64,000 bases of DNA from Betaproteobacteria bacterium GR16-43 (GTDB taxonomy: Bacteria > Pseudomonadota > Gammaproteobacteria > Burkholderiales > Usitatibacteraceae). Below, one piece after another: positions 55,811 through 64,000 of this stretch. The stretch lies in NCBI GenBank assembly GCA_001953215.1, contig CP019169.1:4402001-4466000 (forward strand), read 5' to 3'. The position numbers and the translations under genes were made by a program. Each line of letters starts with the position of its first letter. The first letter of the stretch is position 1. Under the pieces are notes generated by a model. That model searched no databases, was not told the DNA's origin, and saw nothing but the letters and a program-made list of their open reading frames with translations.

Positions 55811-56359
55811 ATGGCTCTCCAGCTCCCGGACATCGAGAAGCTCTTCCGCGACCACGGCAACCTCGAGTACAGCGGCGAGGGCGTGACGCAACTCGAGCAC
55901 GCACTGCAGTGCGCGCAGCTCGCGGAATCCGAAGGCGCTTCCGATGCGCTCGTGGCCGCGGCGTTCCTGCACGACCTGGGCCACCTGCTGAACCCGCAGG
56001 GCGAGACGCCCACCGCGCGCGGCATCGACGACCAGCACCAGTACTTCGCCATTCCGTTCATCCGGCCGTTGTTTCCGCCGGCCGTGATCGAGCCGATTCG
56101 CCTGCACGTGGATGCCAAGCGGGCGCTGTGCGCGCTCGAGCCGGGCTATTACGACGCGCTGTCGGAAGATTCGAAGCGTAGCCTGGCGCTCCAGGGGGGC
56201 ACCTACGCGCCCGGCGAGGCCGAGGCGTTCGCCGCGAAGCCGTACGCGAGGGACGCGATGAGGCTGCGGCGGTGGGACGATGCGGCGAAGGTGCGGGGCC
56301 GCGAGACGCCGCCGCTCCGGCACTACCTGGACATCGTCCAGCGCTGCGTCAACGCCTGA
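55811..56359 (+). CDS. PhnZ-like HD-domain oxygenase of phosphonate operons
   Basis: A 182-residue HD protein. The metal pattern fits the mixed-valent di-iron oxygenase PhnZ: H30, H54-D55, H58, H76, H99 and D156/157, plus Y20-X-X-E23 near the N-terminus, equivalent to the Tyr/Glu pair that gates iron binding in PhnZ. PhnZ cleaves 2-amino-1-hydroxyethylphosphonate to glycine and phosphate. It starts three bases after the Na/Pi gene. The hydroxylase PhnY* that makes its substrate is not in the window. The 3' end overlaps the convergent LysE gene by 37 bases. Confidence 0.8.
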   Translation: MALQLPDIEKLFRDHGNLEYSGEGVTQLEHALQCAQLAESEGASDALVAAAFLHDLGHLLNPQGETPTARGIDDQHQYFAIPFIRPLFPPAVIEPIRLHVDAKRALCALEPGYYDALSEDSKRSLALQGGTYAPGEAEAFAAKPYARDAMRLRRWDDAAKVRGRETPPLRHYLDIVQRCVNA

Positions 56360-56955
56360 CTCAGCAGGCCCAGGCCCAACGCCCCGAAGGTGATCGAAGC
56401 GACCCGGCTCGTGACCCGGTGCGTGCGCGCATAGGCCGCGCGAATGCGACTGCGCGACAACAGGTAGGCCAGCATCGAGTACCAGGCCAAGGCGCTGGCG
56501 ACCACGACGGTCACGGCCGAGACCTGCAGCGCCATGCTGGGCTGCGCCGGAAACGAGGCCGCGAAGACGCTCCCGAAGAAGAGCGCGGCCTTCGGGTTGG
56601 TGATGTTGGTGAGCAGCCCCAGTCGGAACGCGGCCGCCCTCGATACGATCGCGGCGTCCGCGGTCCACGCCATGCCCCCCGAGCGCCAGAGGCGGCTCGC
56701 GAGATACAGCAGGTACAACCCACCGGCCAGCTGGAGCGCGTTGCGCAAGACCGGGAAGGCCTGGAAGACGGCGTTCACGCCGAAGATCGCGCAGGTCGCC
56801 CAGATGCCGGCGCCGGCGGCAACCCCCACGCCCGCGAAACGCGCGCTTCGAACCTGCCCGCTCGCCGCCAGCTGCGACACCAGCAGGACGTTGGCGCCGG
56901 GGCTGACCATGGCTGCGACGTACAGGAGCCAGACTGTGATGAGAGTGGCGAGCAT
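56323..56955 (-). CDS. LysE/RhtB family exporter
   Basis: A 210-residue membrane protein with six predicted helices and the LysE-family N-terminus VSPGANVLLVSQLAASG and LLTNITNPKAALFFGSVF motif. ATG at 56955 removes twelve unlikely N-terminal residues of a longer frame. Family members export amino acids or related small metabolites. It converges on the PhnZ-like gene with a 37-bp overlap and is divergent from the glutamine-synthetase-like gene. A role for an amino acid by-product of phosphonate breakdown is possible. Confidence 0.8.
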   Translation of the reverse strand: MLATLITVWLLYVAAMVSPGANVLLVSQLAASGQVRSARFAGVGVAAGAGIWATCAIFGVNAVFQAFPVLRNALQLAGGLYLLYLASRLWRSGGMAWTADAAIVSRAAAFRLGLLTNITNPKAALFFGSVFAASFPAQPSMALQVSAVTVVVASALAWYSMLAYLLSRSRIRAAYARTHRVTSRVASITFGALGLGLLSQALTQRWTMSR

Positions 56956-57002
56956 GACGAGCGATTCTACGCGCGGATACGATATCGCCAACTCCGGCTA
57001 AA

Positions 57003-57019
57003 CTGGCTTCTCGAGCCAG
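57003..57019 (+). other. Hairpin directly before the ribosome-binding site
   Basis: CTGGCT-TCTCG-AGCCAG is a perfect 6-bp stem with a five-base loop; it ends in the first G of the GAGGGGG Shine-Dalgarno sequence of the glutamine-synthetase-like gene. It may tune translation or be fortuitous. Confidence 0.35.
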
Positions 57020-57029
57020 AGGGGGTTGC

Positions 57030-58391
57030 ATGAAAAAGGACGCGAGCGGCATCGTCGAAGTCATCCGCAAGTCCGACGTCGGGAAGGTGAAGGTCGCCGT
57101 CTCCGACATCGACGGCGTCCTGCGCGGCAAGTACCTCCACCGCGACAAGTTCTTCTCCGCGGTCGACGGCGGCTTCGGCTTCTGCGACGTCGTGTTCGGC
57201 TGGGACATGCACGACCAGTGCTACGACAACGCCCAGCTCACCGGCTGGCAGCACGGCTTCCCCGATGCATTGGCGCGCCTGGATCTCTCCACGCATCGCA
57301 AGGTGCCGTGGGACAACAACGTCGACTTCTTCCTCGGCGACTTCGTCACCGCCGACGGCAAGCCCCACCCCGCCTGCCCGCGCCAGGTGCTGAAGCGCGT
57401 GCTGAAACGCGCCGACAAAATGGGCTTCGGCGCGATGGTCGGCGCCGAGTACGAGTTCTTCAATTTCGCCGAGACGCCGCAATCGTGGGCGGACAAGAAA
57501 GGCGTGGCTCCGACTACGCTCACACCGGGCATGTTCGGCTACTCGCTGCTGCGCGCGAACCTGAACCGCGACTACTTCAACGCATTGATGGACGAGTGCG
57601 CCGCATTCGGCATTCCGATCGAGGGCCTGCACACCGAAACCGGTCCCGGCGTCTACGAAGTGGCGATCCAGTTCTCCAGCGCGCTCGAGCAGGCCGACCG
57701 CGCCCTGCTCTTCAAGACCGCGGCCAAGGAGATCGGCCACCGCTTCGGGATCATGCCGTCGTTCATGGCGAAGTGGAACGCGCAGTACCCGGGCTGCTCG
57801 GGCCACCTGCACCAGAGCCTCACCGACGGGAAGAAGAACCTCTTCTACGATGCCAAGGGCAAGAACGGCGGCATGTCGAAGCTCTTCGAGAGCTACCTCG
57901 CCGGCCAGTGCTCCGTGCTGATGGAGATGGCGCCGATGTTCTGGCCCACCATCAACTCGTACAAGCGCCTCGTCGACGGCTTCTGGGCGCCGGTGAAACC
58001 GACGTGGGCCGTGGACAACCGCACCGCTTCGTTCCGCGTGATCCCCGGCTCGCCGAAAGCCACGCGCCTCGAGACGCGCTGCCCGGGCGCCGACATGAAT
58101 CCCTACCTCGCGACGGCGGCCGTGATTGCCGCGGGTCTGCACGGCGTCGAGAAGGGATTGAAGCTCACGCAGAAGCCGATCCACGGCAGCAACCAGGGTT
58201 CGGAGAACATTCCTCGCGCTCCGAGGACGCTGATCGAGACCACGCGCAACCTCAAGCAATCGAAGGTCGCGCGCGATTGGTTCGGAGACGAGTTCGTCGA
58301 CCACTTTGCCGCCACCCGCGAGTGGGAGTGGCGGCAGTGGCTGGATGCGGTGACGGATTGGGAGTTGAAGCGCTACTTCGAAATCATCTAG
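57030..58391 (+). CDS. Glutamine-synthetase-family ligase
   Basis: A 453-residue GS-fold enzyme. It shows the beta-grasp N-terminus (VAVSDIDGVLRGKYLHRDKF), the metal and ATP motifs GAEYEFFNF, GLHTETGPGVYEVAI, SGHLHQSLTDG, and the C-terminal FRVIPGSPKATRLETRCPGADMNPYLA. The DIDGVLRGK start and sequence point to the GlnT/PuuA-like gamma-glutamyl-amine ligase branch rather than GlnA; the adenylylation Tyr loop is not evident. The amine substrate is unknown. Its position beside the phosphonate island suggests an amine such as 2-aminoethylphosphonate, but this is speculative. Confidence 0.82.
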   Translation: MKKDASGIVEVIRKSDVGKVKVAVSDIDGVLRGKYLHRDKFFSAVDGGFGFCDVVFGWDMHDQCYDNAQLTGWQHGFPDALARLDLSTHRKVPWDNNVDFFLGDFVTADGKPHPACPRQVLKRVLKRADKMGFGAMVGAEYEFFNFAETPQSWADKKGVAPTTLTPGMFGYSLLRANLNRDYFNALMDECAAFGIPIEGLHTETGPGVYEVAIQFSSALEQADRALLFKTAAKEIGHRFGIMPSFMAKWNAQYPGCSGHLHQSLTDGKKNLFYDAKGKNGGMSKLFESYLAGQCSVLMEMAPMFWPTINSYKRLVDGFWAPVKPTWAVDNRTASFRVIPGSPKATRLETRCPGADMNPYLATAAVIAAGLHGVEKGLKLTQKPIHGSNQGSENIPRAPRTLIETTRNLKQSKVARDWFGDEFVDHFAATREWEWRQWLDAVTDWELKRYFEII

Positions 58392-59104
58392 TGCGCTTCT
58401 CGGTCGTCATCCCCGCGTTCAACGAGGAACGCTACCTCCCCGCGCTCCTGGATTCCCTCGACATTGCGATCGCCACCTATCCCGGCGGACGCGAAGCCAT
58501 CGAAGTCGTCGTGGGGGACAACGCCTCGACCGACGGCACGGCCGAGCTCGCGCGCAGGCGGGGCTGCGTCGTCGCACCCGTGGAGAAGCAATGCATCGCC
58601 GCGGCCCGCAACGGCGGCGCCCGCGCGGCGAGCGGCGAGATCCTCTGCTTCGTCGACGCCGACAGCCGCGTGCACCCCGGCACGTTCGCGGCCATCGACG
58701 CCGCAATCTCGGAACCCGGCGTGGTCGTCGGCGGTACGGGGCTGGTTCCGGAACGCTCCAGTTTCGCGATCGGCCTGACCGTCGCGATCGGCACGCTCCT
58801 CATTCACGCGATGGGCATCGATGGCGGCGTGGTGTTCTGCCGCAAGCCGGACTTCGAGCGCGTCGGAGGGTACGACGAAGCGGTGCTCTACGCCGAGGAC
58901 GTGCGATTCCTCTTCGCACTGAAGCGCCTCGGACGCTTCCGGCGCGCCGAAGGCGTGCCCACCATCATGTCCGTCCGCAAGTGGGACAAGTACGGCGACT
59001 GGCACTTCTTCACGACCGCGCCGCGCCTGGCGTGGCTCTACGTCACCTCGCGCACGCGCGCCGACGAGTACGCGAAGAGCTACTGGTACGACGGGCGGCG
59101 CTGA
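58391..59104 (+). CDS. Family 2 glycosyltransferase
   Basis: A 237-residue GT-A enzyme with VVIPAFNEERYLPALLDSL, the nucleotide-binding VVVGDNASTDGTAELAR, and the metal-binding D-X-D in CFVDADSRVHPG. No membrane anchor is obvious apart from a hydrophobic stretch near residue 130-150. GTG at 58391 shares one base with the preceding stop (TAGTG). Likely sugar transfer to a lipid or glycan; acceptor unknown. Confidence 0.85.
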   Translation: MRFSVVIPAFNEERYLPALLDSLDIAIATYPGGREAIEVVVGDNASTDGTAELARRRGCVVAPVEKQCIAAARNGGARAASGEILCFVDADSRVHPGTFAAIDAAISEPGVVVGGTGLVPERSSFAIGLTVAIGTLLIHAMGIDGGVVFCRKPDFERVGGYDEAVLYAEDVRFLFALKRLGRFRRAEGVPTIMSVRKWDKYGDWHFFTTAPRLAWLYVTSRTRADEYAKSYWYDGRR

Positions 59105-59107
59105 CCC

Positions 59108-62100
59108 TTACTGCACCCGCCAGGCGTACGTGGCCGGTGTCGGATCCAGGGTTCCGTTGCTGTTGCGCGCGCGGACCTGGAACGTGTGCGGCGTGTGTGA
59201 GAGCCCGGTATACGTGATCCCGCCCGGCGAGCAGGTCGCGAACGAGAAGTTGTCGAGCTTGCACTCGAACGATCCGCCAGCCGGAGTCGACGCATAGCGG
59301 AACGTCGCCGTCGTCAACGTCGTCACGGCCGGGGGGGTCTGCGTGATCGTCGTCTCCGGCGGGGCGTCGATGTAGAACGGGCTCTGCGCGGGCGTCGGAT
59401 CCACGTCGTTGCCCCAGCGCGCGCGCACGGCGAGCGTATGGACGCCTGGGGGTCCGGTGAGCGTGTACGGGCTCGCACAGGCCGCGAAGGCAGCGGCGTC
59501 GATGCGGCACTCGAACGTGGCGCCGGGAATCGAAGAGGTGAACGTGAACGTCACGCTCGGTGCCGGCGGCGGCGGCGTGCTGGGGGAGACCGTCGTGTCG
59601 GGCACGCCCGCCTGGCCCCAGCTCGCGGTGGCCGGCGTGGGGTCGGGCACGCCGTTGGCGGGATTGATCGCGCGGACTTCGAACGTATGCAACCCCGGGG
59701 AGGCACCCCCGAGACTGATCGGGTTCGCGCAGGCGAAGTAGGCGCTGCCGTCCACGCGGCACTCGAACACGGCCGCGGAGACATTGGAGGCGAACGCGTA
59801 GACCGCCGAGCCGGTGATCACCCCGCTCGGACCGCTCGTGATCGTCGTCTCCGGCGCGGCGTCGAGGATGGCGAACGGACTCTGCGCAGGCGACGGGTCC
59901 ACGTCGTTGCCCCAGCGCGCGCGCACGGCGAGGTTGTGGACGCCCGAAGGGGCCGTCAGCGTGTACGGCGTGGCGCACGGCACATAGGCACCGGCGTCGA
60001 TGCTGCACTCGAATGTGGAGCCGGCGATCGTCGAGGTGAACGTGAACGTCACGCTCGGCGCCGGCGGCGGCCCGACGGGCGAGATCGTCGTGTCCGGAAC
60101 GCCCGCCTGGCTCCAGCTCGCGGTGGCCGGCGTGAGGTCGGGGCCGTACGCATTGATCGCGCGCACCTCGAAGCTGTGCATTCCCGGCGGCGGAATGCCG
60201 AGATTCATCGGGCTCGCGCACTGGAACCAGAGTGCGAAGCCGTCCACGCGGCATTCGAACGTCGCGGGCAAGACGCTGGAGACGAACGTGTAGACCGCCG
60301 GGCCGCTGACCATGCCGCTCGGCCCACTCGTGATCGTCGTGTCCGGCGGAACCGCGGGCAGGTTCACGGTCCACGGGTAGGATACGGGCGTCCCCACGTT
60401 GCCCGCCGCGTCGATGGCGCGCACCACGAACGCGTGCTGGCCGGGCGGGAGGCCCGTGCGCGTGAGCGGCGACGCGCAGGGGGAGAAGTTCGAGGCGTCG
60501 AAGAGGCATTCGAACACGGCGCCCGCCTCGTTGGCCGAGAACGTGAACGTCGCGACATCGCTCGTCGAAGGATTCGGCGGCATGCCCGTGATCACCACGG
60601 ACGGCGGTTGCGTGTCCATCGTAAAGGCGCGCACCGCCTCCGTCGACAGGTTGCCGCCCGCATCCCGCGCTCGCACGCGCAGCTGGTAGGCACCATCGGC
60701 AACGGCCACGAGGAACGACGCGGGGCACGGGGCATCCAACATCATGCCGGTCGGTCCGTCCAGGCGGCACTGGAACGTCGCCGCCGGATCGTTCGACGCG
60801 AAGGTGAATACGGCGGGCCACGTCCGGGTCAGGCCGGAAGGACCGCTGGTGATCGTGACGTCGGGCGGGAGGTCGATGGTCCAGGTGCGCACGGCGGGCG
60901 TCGGATCCGGCAGGCCGTCCGTATCGATCGCTCGCACGCGGAAGGTGTAGGTCCCCTCGGGCAGCCCCTGCATCGTCACCGGGCTGGTGCAAGGCGAGAA
61001 CGGCGCCGGGCCTACGCTGCATTCGAACGTGGACCCGGGCTTCGTCGAGACGAACGTCATCGTCGCGTCGCGGGATGTCGTGGGCGACTCGAGCGGTGCA
61101 TAGGTCAGCATCGTGTCCGGCGGCACGACGACATCCCGTGCGAAGCGCGCGAGGATCCACGCGGCGTTCTCGGGCGAGCCGTCGCTGCCGGCGACCACCA
61201 CGCGGCCGTCGGCCTGCATCACGGACGCAATGGCGTCGCCGCCGGTGGCCGGGAGGTTGAAGCCCGTGCCCGCGACCGCGGGATCGAGCGTTCCGTCAGC
61301 TCCCACGAGCGCGATCCCAAGGCCACCCAGGTGGTCGATGGCCGCGAACGTCTTGCCTTCGGGCGTGACGTGCGCGGAAACGGCGCGCTCGCCGGAGGGC
61401 GACAGCGAATGCACCACTCGCCCGCCGGTGCCGAACGAGGCGTCGAGCTGGCCATTCGACTCGAGGCGCGCGAAGCAGGCACGAGGGGCCCCGTCGCCAC
61501 AGGCGCCCGCCAGCACGACCTTTCCGTCGGCGCGAATCGCGATGCCACGAGCGGCGCTCGAGACGCCGAAGTCCACGATCGAGAATCCGCCGGCCCACGT
61601 CCAATCCGGCTGCAGCGTGTCGGAGTAGCGGTACGCGACCATGCGCAGCACGCCCGACTGGCGCGTGTAACCCGCGGCGAGCGCATTGCCGTTCGCGTCG
61701 AGGGCGAGCGCGGCGGCGACCTCCGCTTCGGCACCCGTGGAAAGAAGCGTCGCGTTCGACACGATCGAGCCATCGGTGCCGAATTGCGTGAGGACCATGC
61801 GCTCGGCGGGAGCGGCGGTGGTCGAGAGCATGAGCACGCGCCCGTCCGCCTTCACGGCCAGCGCGGCCGGCGTGGCTCCCCCGGCGAAGATGTACCACGA
61901 CGGGTCGCGGCTGCCGTCCGCATTGAGGCGAATCACGTTGGCGAACTTCTCGCCGGCGTTCGAGCCCGCGATGACTTCGCTGCGGAGCGCGACGAGGATC
62001 TTGCCGTCGGGCTGCACGGCCGCGGCATGCGCGCCGAGCGCTCGCAGGTTTCCATCGACGCCGAGGTCGTAGTAGCCGCCGGTTCCGAACGCCGTGTCGA

Positions 62101-63601
62101 GCTGCCCCGAACCATCGAGGCGTCCGACTCGCGCCGCGCCCGAAGTGGACGTCGCGGCGACGATCAGCTTGCCGTCCGCCTGGAGCGCGAGGCCGTTCAA
62201 TGCGACTTGCGTAGGCACCCACGGCGCGTAGGTGGCCGCGCCGGCATTCCCGAACGTTGCGTCGGCGACACCGGCCTCGGAATTGTTGAACCGCGCGACC
62301 GCCACCGCGTTGCCCTTGCTCCCCACGCTCACGAACTTGTAGTCGCTCGCGGTGTAGAGGCCCAGCACGCTGCCGCCGTCAAGTGAAGCCGGGGCGAAGT
62401 AGCGGCCACCGCTGCCGCAAATCGTCGCGAGCCTGTTGTCCGGATAGACGCACGCATACGCCGTGCGCGTGCCGCTTGCGTTCGAGACCGTACCTCCGAT
62501 CATCACGATCCAGTTGTCCTGCGTGATGTGCAGCGCCGTCGCGGATGCGTCGGCGTCGTTCTCCATGGCGATCGGCATGTCGATCACCTGCGCGCCCTCC
62601 GACGTCGTGTAGCCGTTGTCGCCAATGCGCCAGACGTAGAACTTGGAGCTCGATTGTCCGTTCCAGTGCGTGTAGCCCGCCGTGCCCGCCACGACGATCG
62701 TGCCGTCACCCTGGATCGCGACGGCGCGCGCCGTATCGCCTTCTCCCGTGTAGGACACCCACGCGTTGTTCGTCATGCCGAACGGGCCGATCGTGCCGTT
62801 GGCCTGGAAGCGCGTCGCCAGCATGAAGCGCGATCCACCCAGGCTCGCCGTGCCATAGCCGACACCGACGATGCGATCCGTGCCATCCACGGCAAGTGCC
62901 AGCAGCTCGTCGTCCCCCAAGGCCAGGGATTGCGTCGAAAGGCCCGCCATGCCGAACGCGCTGCCGAAGTTCGCATCGCCCACCCCGTTGCCGAGGTAGC
63001 GCTTCATGAACGCGTTCGAGGCCGTCGTGGGGCTCGTGCGGCGGCTGCCGCCGACGATGATCCGCCCCTGCGAGTCCACCGCGATGGCGCGCGCGGTGAG
63101 CTGGGCGCCGTACTCGTCGATGCGCGAGCCGCTGCCGTACCAGGAGCCGAAGTTGACGTTGGGCGTGCCGTCGTAGTTCACCGAGAAGAGCGTGATGCTG
63201 CCCTCGCACGTCGCGAGCGCCGTGATCGTCGCGCTCCCCCGGGCAACGCCGACCGCGCTGCAGGTGACCGGCGTATAGGGCGGGGTCGAGGGCCTCGGCG
63301 CCACCATGATGGTCCACCCCGCGGTGCCGAACGTCGTATCGAGCGTGCCGTCGTTGTTGAGGCGCGAGAAGACGACGTGCTGCAAGCCGTCGTCGGGCGA
63401 GGCGATGTCGCCGACCACCACGATCTTCCCGTCCTGCTGCTTCGCGGAACCCTTCACGTTCACCGCGCGGCCTTCGGCGAAGCCGAGCTTCGCGACGCCG
63501 GACGTGCCGAAGAGGGGATCGAGATCACCGGTGCCGGCGATGGCCGGTGCGGTCAACAGCAGGAAACTGAGCGAGGCCGCGGCAGCCTGTAGGACATTCA
63601 T
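59108..63601 (-). CDS. Secreted delta-60 / Ig-like repeat protein
   Basis: A 1497-residue exported protein with a signal peptide (cut after AIA) and GGGAG nine bases before the ATG. The first ~840 residues are delta-60-type propeller repeats of the G-LD-FG-GG kind (GDLDPLFGTSGVAKL, QLDTAFGTGGYYDLG, QLDASFGTGGRVVHS). The last ~650 residues are eight beta-sandwich repeats with the pattern PDTTITSGPSG, TFEC-DG---F--C-SP, G-H-F-VRA. The paired cysteines within each repeat should form disulfides. No sortase, T9 or autotransporter signal is seen at the C-terminus (ends YAWRVQ). Probably a large surface or secreted adhesion/binding protein. Confidence 0.82.
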   Translation of the reverse strand: MNVLQAAAASLSFLLLTAPAIAGTGDLDPLFGTSGVAKLGFAEGRAVNVKGSAKQQDGKIVVVGDIASPDDGLQHVVFSRLNNDGTLDTTFGTAGWTIMVAPRPSTPPYTPVTCSAVGVARGSATITALATCEGSITLFSVNYDGTPNVNFGSWYGSGSRIDEYGAQLTARAIAVDSQGRIIVGGSRRTSPTTASNAFMKRYLGNGVGDANFGSAFGMAGLSTQSLALGDDELLALAVDGTDRIVGVGYGTASLGGSRFMLATRFQANGTIGPFGMTNNAWVSYTGEGDTARAVAIQGDGTIVVAGTAGYTHWNGQSSSKFYVWRIGDNGYTTSEGAQVIDMPIAMENDADASATALHITQDNWIVMIGGTVSNASGTRTAYACVYPDNRLATICGSGGRYFAPASLDGGSVLGLYTASDYKFVSVGSKGNAVAVARFNNSEAGVADATFGNAGAATYAPWVPTQVALNGLALQADGKLIVAATSTSGAARVGRLDGSGQLDTAFGTGGYYDLGVDGNLRALGAHAAAVQPDGKILVALRSEVIAGSNAGEKFANVIRLNADGSRDPSWYIFAGGATPAALAVKADGRVLMLSTTAAPAERMVLTQFGTDGSIVSNATLLSTGAEAEVAAALALDANGNALAAGYTRQSGVLRMVAYRYSDTLQPDWTWAGGFSIVDFGVSSAARGIAIRADGKVVLAGACGDGAPRACFARLESNGQLDASFGTGGRVVHSLSPSGERAVSAHVTPEGKTFAAIDHLGGLGIALVGADGTLDPAVAGTGFNLPATGGDAIASVMQADGRVVVAGSDGSPENAAWILARFARDVVVPPDTMLTYAPLESPTTSRDATMTFVSTKPGSTFECSVGPAPFSPCTSPVTMQGLPEGTYTFRVRAIDTDGLPDPTPAVRTWTIDLPPDVTITSGPSGLTRTWPAVFTFASNDPAATFQCRLDGPTGMMLDAPCPASFLVAVADGAYQLRVRARDAGGNLSTEAVRAFTMDTQPPSVVITGMPPNPSTSDVATFTFSANEAGAVFECLFDASNFSPCASPLTRTGLPPGQHAFVVRAIDAAGNVGTPVSYPWTVNLPAVPPDTTITSGPSGMVSGPAVYTFVSSVLPATFECRVDGFALWFQCASPMNLGIPPPGMHSFEVRAINAYGPDLTPATASWSQAGVPDTTISPVGPPPAPSVTFTFTSTIAGSTFECSIDAGAYVPCATPYTLTAPSGVHNLAVRARWGNDVDPSPAQSPFAILDAAPETTITSGPSGVITGSAVYAFASNVSAAVFECRVDGSAYFACANPISLGGASPGLHTFEVRAINPANGVPDPTPATASWGQAGVPDTTVSPSTPPPPAPSVTFTFTSSIPGATFECRIDAAAFAACASPYTLTGPPGVHTLAVRARWGNDVDPTPAQSPFYIDAPPETTITQTPPAVTTLTTATFRYASTPAGGSFECKLDNFSFATCSPGGITYTGLSHTPHTFQVRARNSNGTLDPTPATYAWRVQ
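59379..60360. repeat. 498-bp internal tandem duplication in the repeat protein
   Basis: Near-identical blocks such as CGTTGCCCCAGCGCGCGCGC recur with a spacing of exactly 498 bases (59403 versus 59901). Each unit encodes two Ig-like repeats, so repeats 4-5 and 6-7 of the C-terminal array are copies of a pair. The high DNA identity in parts indicates recent duplication. Confidence 0.75.
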
Positions 63602-63690
63602 GGTTGTTATCTCCCTGATGCCCACGGTGTACCACGGCCGGGGCTTCATCTTCAACCGGCTAATATGACGGCTTCAAGGGAGAAAATTCC

Positions 63691-64000
63691 GTGCAACGAA
63701 TCCGATTCGCCGTCGTCCTCGGCCTGGCCGCGTTCTCACCCGCGCTCTGCGGTGCCGCCGACACCTACATCACCGCCGAACGCCTGCTCGACGTGCGCGC
63801 GGGCAAGTACATCGAGAAACCCGCGATCCTCGTCCGGGAGGGCAAGATCGTCGATGTGAAGACGCAAGCGCAGCTGGCAGCGCCCGCCGATGCCAGGCGC
63901 GTCGACCTCGCCGGCCTCACGCTCGTCCCGGGCTTGATCGACATGCACGTGCACCTCGACAGCGACCCGACGTATGGCGGCTACACCTACCTGCAGTTCA
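63691..64000 (+). CDS. Amidohydrolase, N-terminal part
   Basis: The first 103 residues of an exported metal-dependent hydrolase. GTG at 63691 is preceded by AGGGAGA, and a signal peptide ends near CGAA. The amidohydrolase fold begins TYITAERLLDVRAGKYIEKPAILV, and the metal motif DMHVHLD follows VPGLI. The gene runs off the right edge. Exported members of this branch include imidazolonepropionase- and prolidase-like enzymes; the substrate cannot be told from the fragment. Confidence 0.85.
   Translation, partial: MQRIRFAVVLGLAAFSPALCGAADTYITAERLLDVRAGKYIEKPAILVREGKIVDVKTQAQLAAPADARRVDLAGLTLVPGLIDMHVHLDSDPTYGGYTYLQF

Noticed and set aside
59400-60400. CRISPR-like periodic repeats
   Set aside because: The periodicity is 498 bp and in frame with protein repeats; there are no short direct repeats with spacers.
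59438-62386. A 982-codon plus-strand frame opposite the secreted repeat protein
   Set aside because: Antisense of repeated codons; Arg-rich with no fold, whereas the minus strand has a signal peptide and clear repeats.

Overview
The window is high-GC (roughly two thirds G+C by eye), almost fully coding DNA from a free-living Gram-negative bacterium. I read it as a betaproteobacterium. The reasons are a DUF3460 gene beside serB, the isc order trmJ-cysE-iscR-iscSUA-hscB-hscA-fdx-iscX, a dapA-bamC-MBL hydrolase run, many lipoproteins and outer-membrane proteins, and TonB-dependent uptake. A soil or freshwater genus such as Usitatibacter is possible, but the sequence alone does not settle this. 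Non-ATG starts (TTG, GTG) with 1-4 base stop/start overlaps are common.

Layout. 1-5.4 kb: end of a class I fumarase, mfd, serB and DUF3460. 5.5-9.7 kb: a GlrK-QseG-GlrR three-gene operon (histidine kinase, lipoprotein, sigma54 activator). It is followed by a 360-base gap with TGTC-N10-GACA GlrR-type sites, a -24/-12 sigma54 promoter and a strong terminator that together define an unannotated small RNA, and then a GNAT gene. 9.7-15.7 kb: a PQQ-centred operon on the minus strand (soluble PQQ aldose dehydrogenase, cytochrome c, and a PqqU/YncD-type TonB receptor likely to import PQQ) flanked by two orphan binding proteins. 15.7-16.0 kb: a 294-bp MITE-like element with nested hairpins. 16.0-25.1 kb: the complete isc iron-sulfur operon with an IscR box, carrying a questin-oxidase-like gene between hscB and hscA and an MFS gene between trmJ and cysE.

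25.1-43.5 kb is housekeeping: suhB, ndh, a LysM protein, small lipoproteins, an octaheme HEAT/TPR cytochrome, mutS, slyD, a peroxiredoxin, a RoxA-type ribosomal oxygenase, dapA-bamC-MBL, a methyltransferase, an FAD oxidoreductase of the phosphonate-associated type, a GlcG-like protein, and an NHL-repeat lipoprotein. 43.5-45.5 kb holds a secreted beta-propeller protein, and a 134-bp inverted repeat separates it from the next block.

45.6-56.4 kb is a 2-aminoethylphosphonate catabolic island built around a GntR regulator. The minus arm is a binding protein, an ATPase, a fused permease and the transaminase phnW. The plus arm is the regulator, phosphonoacetate hydrolase phnA, phosphonoacetaldehyde dehydrogenase phnY, a Na/Pi-cotransporter/PhoU protein that could vent phosphate, and a PhnZ-like HD oxygenase. 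A 16-bp palindrome overlaps the -35 of the regulator promoter. The island is followed by a LysE-type exporter, a glutamine-synthetase-like enzyme and a glycosyltransferase. 59-63.6 kb encodes a 1497-residue secreted delta-60/Ig-like repeat protein with a 498-bp internal duplication, and the window ends in an amidohydrolase.

No rRNA, tRNA, CRISPR array, transposase gene, phage or plasmid function was seen. Positions were read by eye and no database search was possible, so family names rest on recalled motifs.
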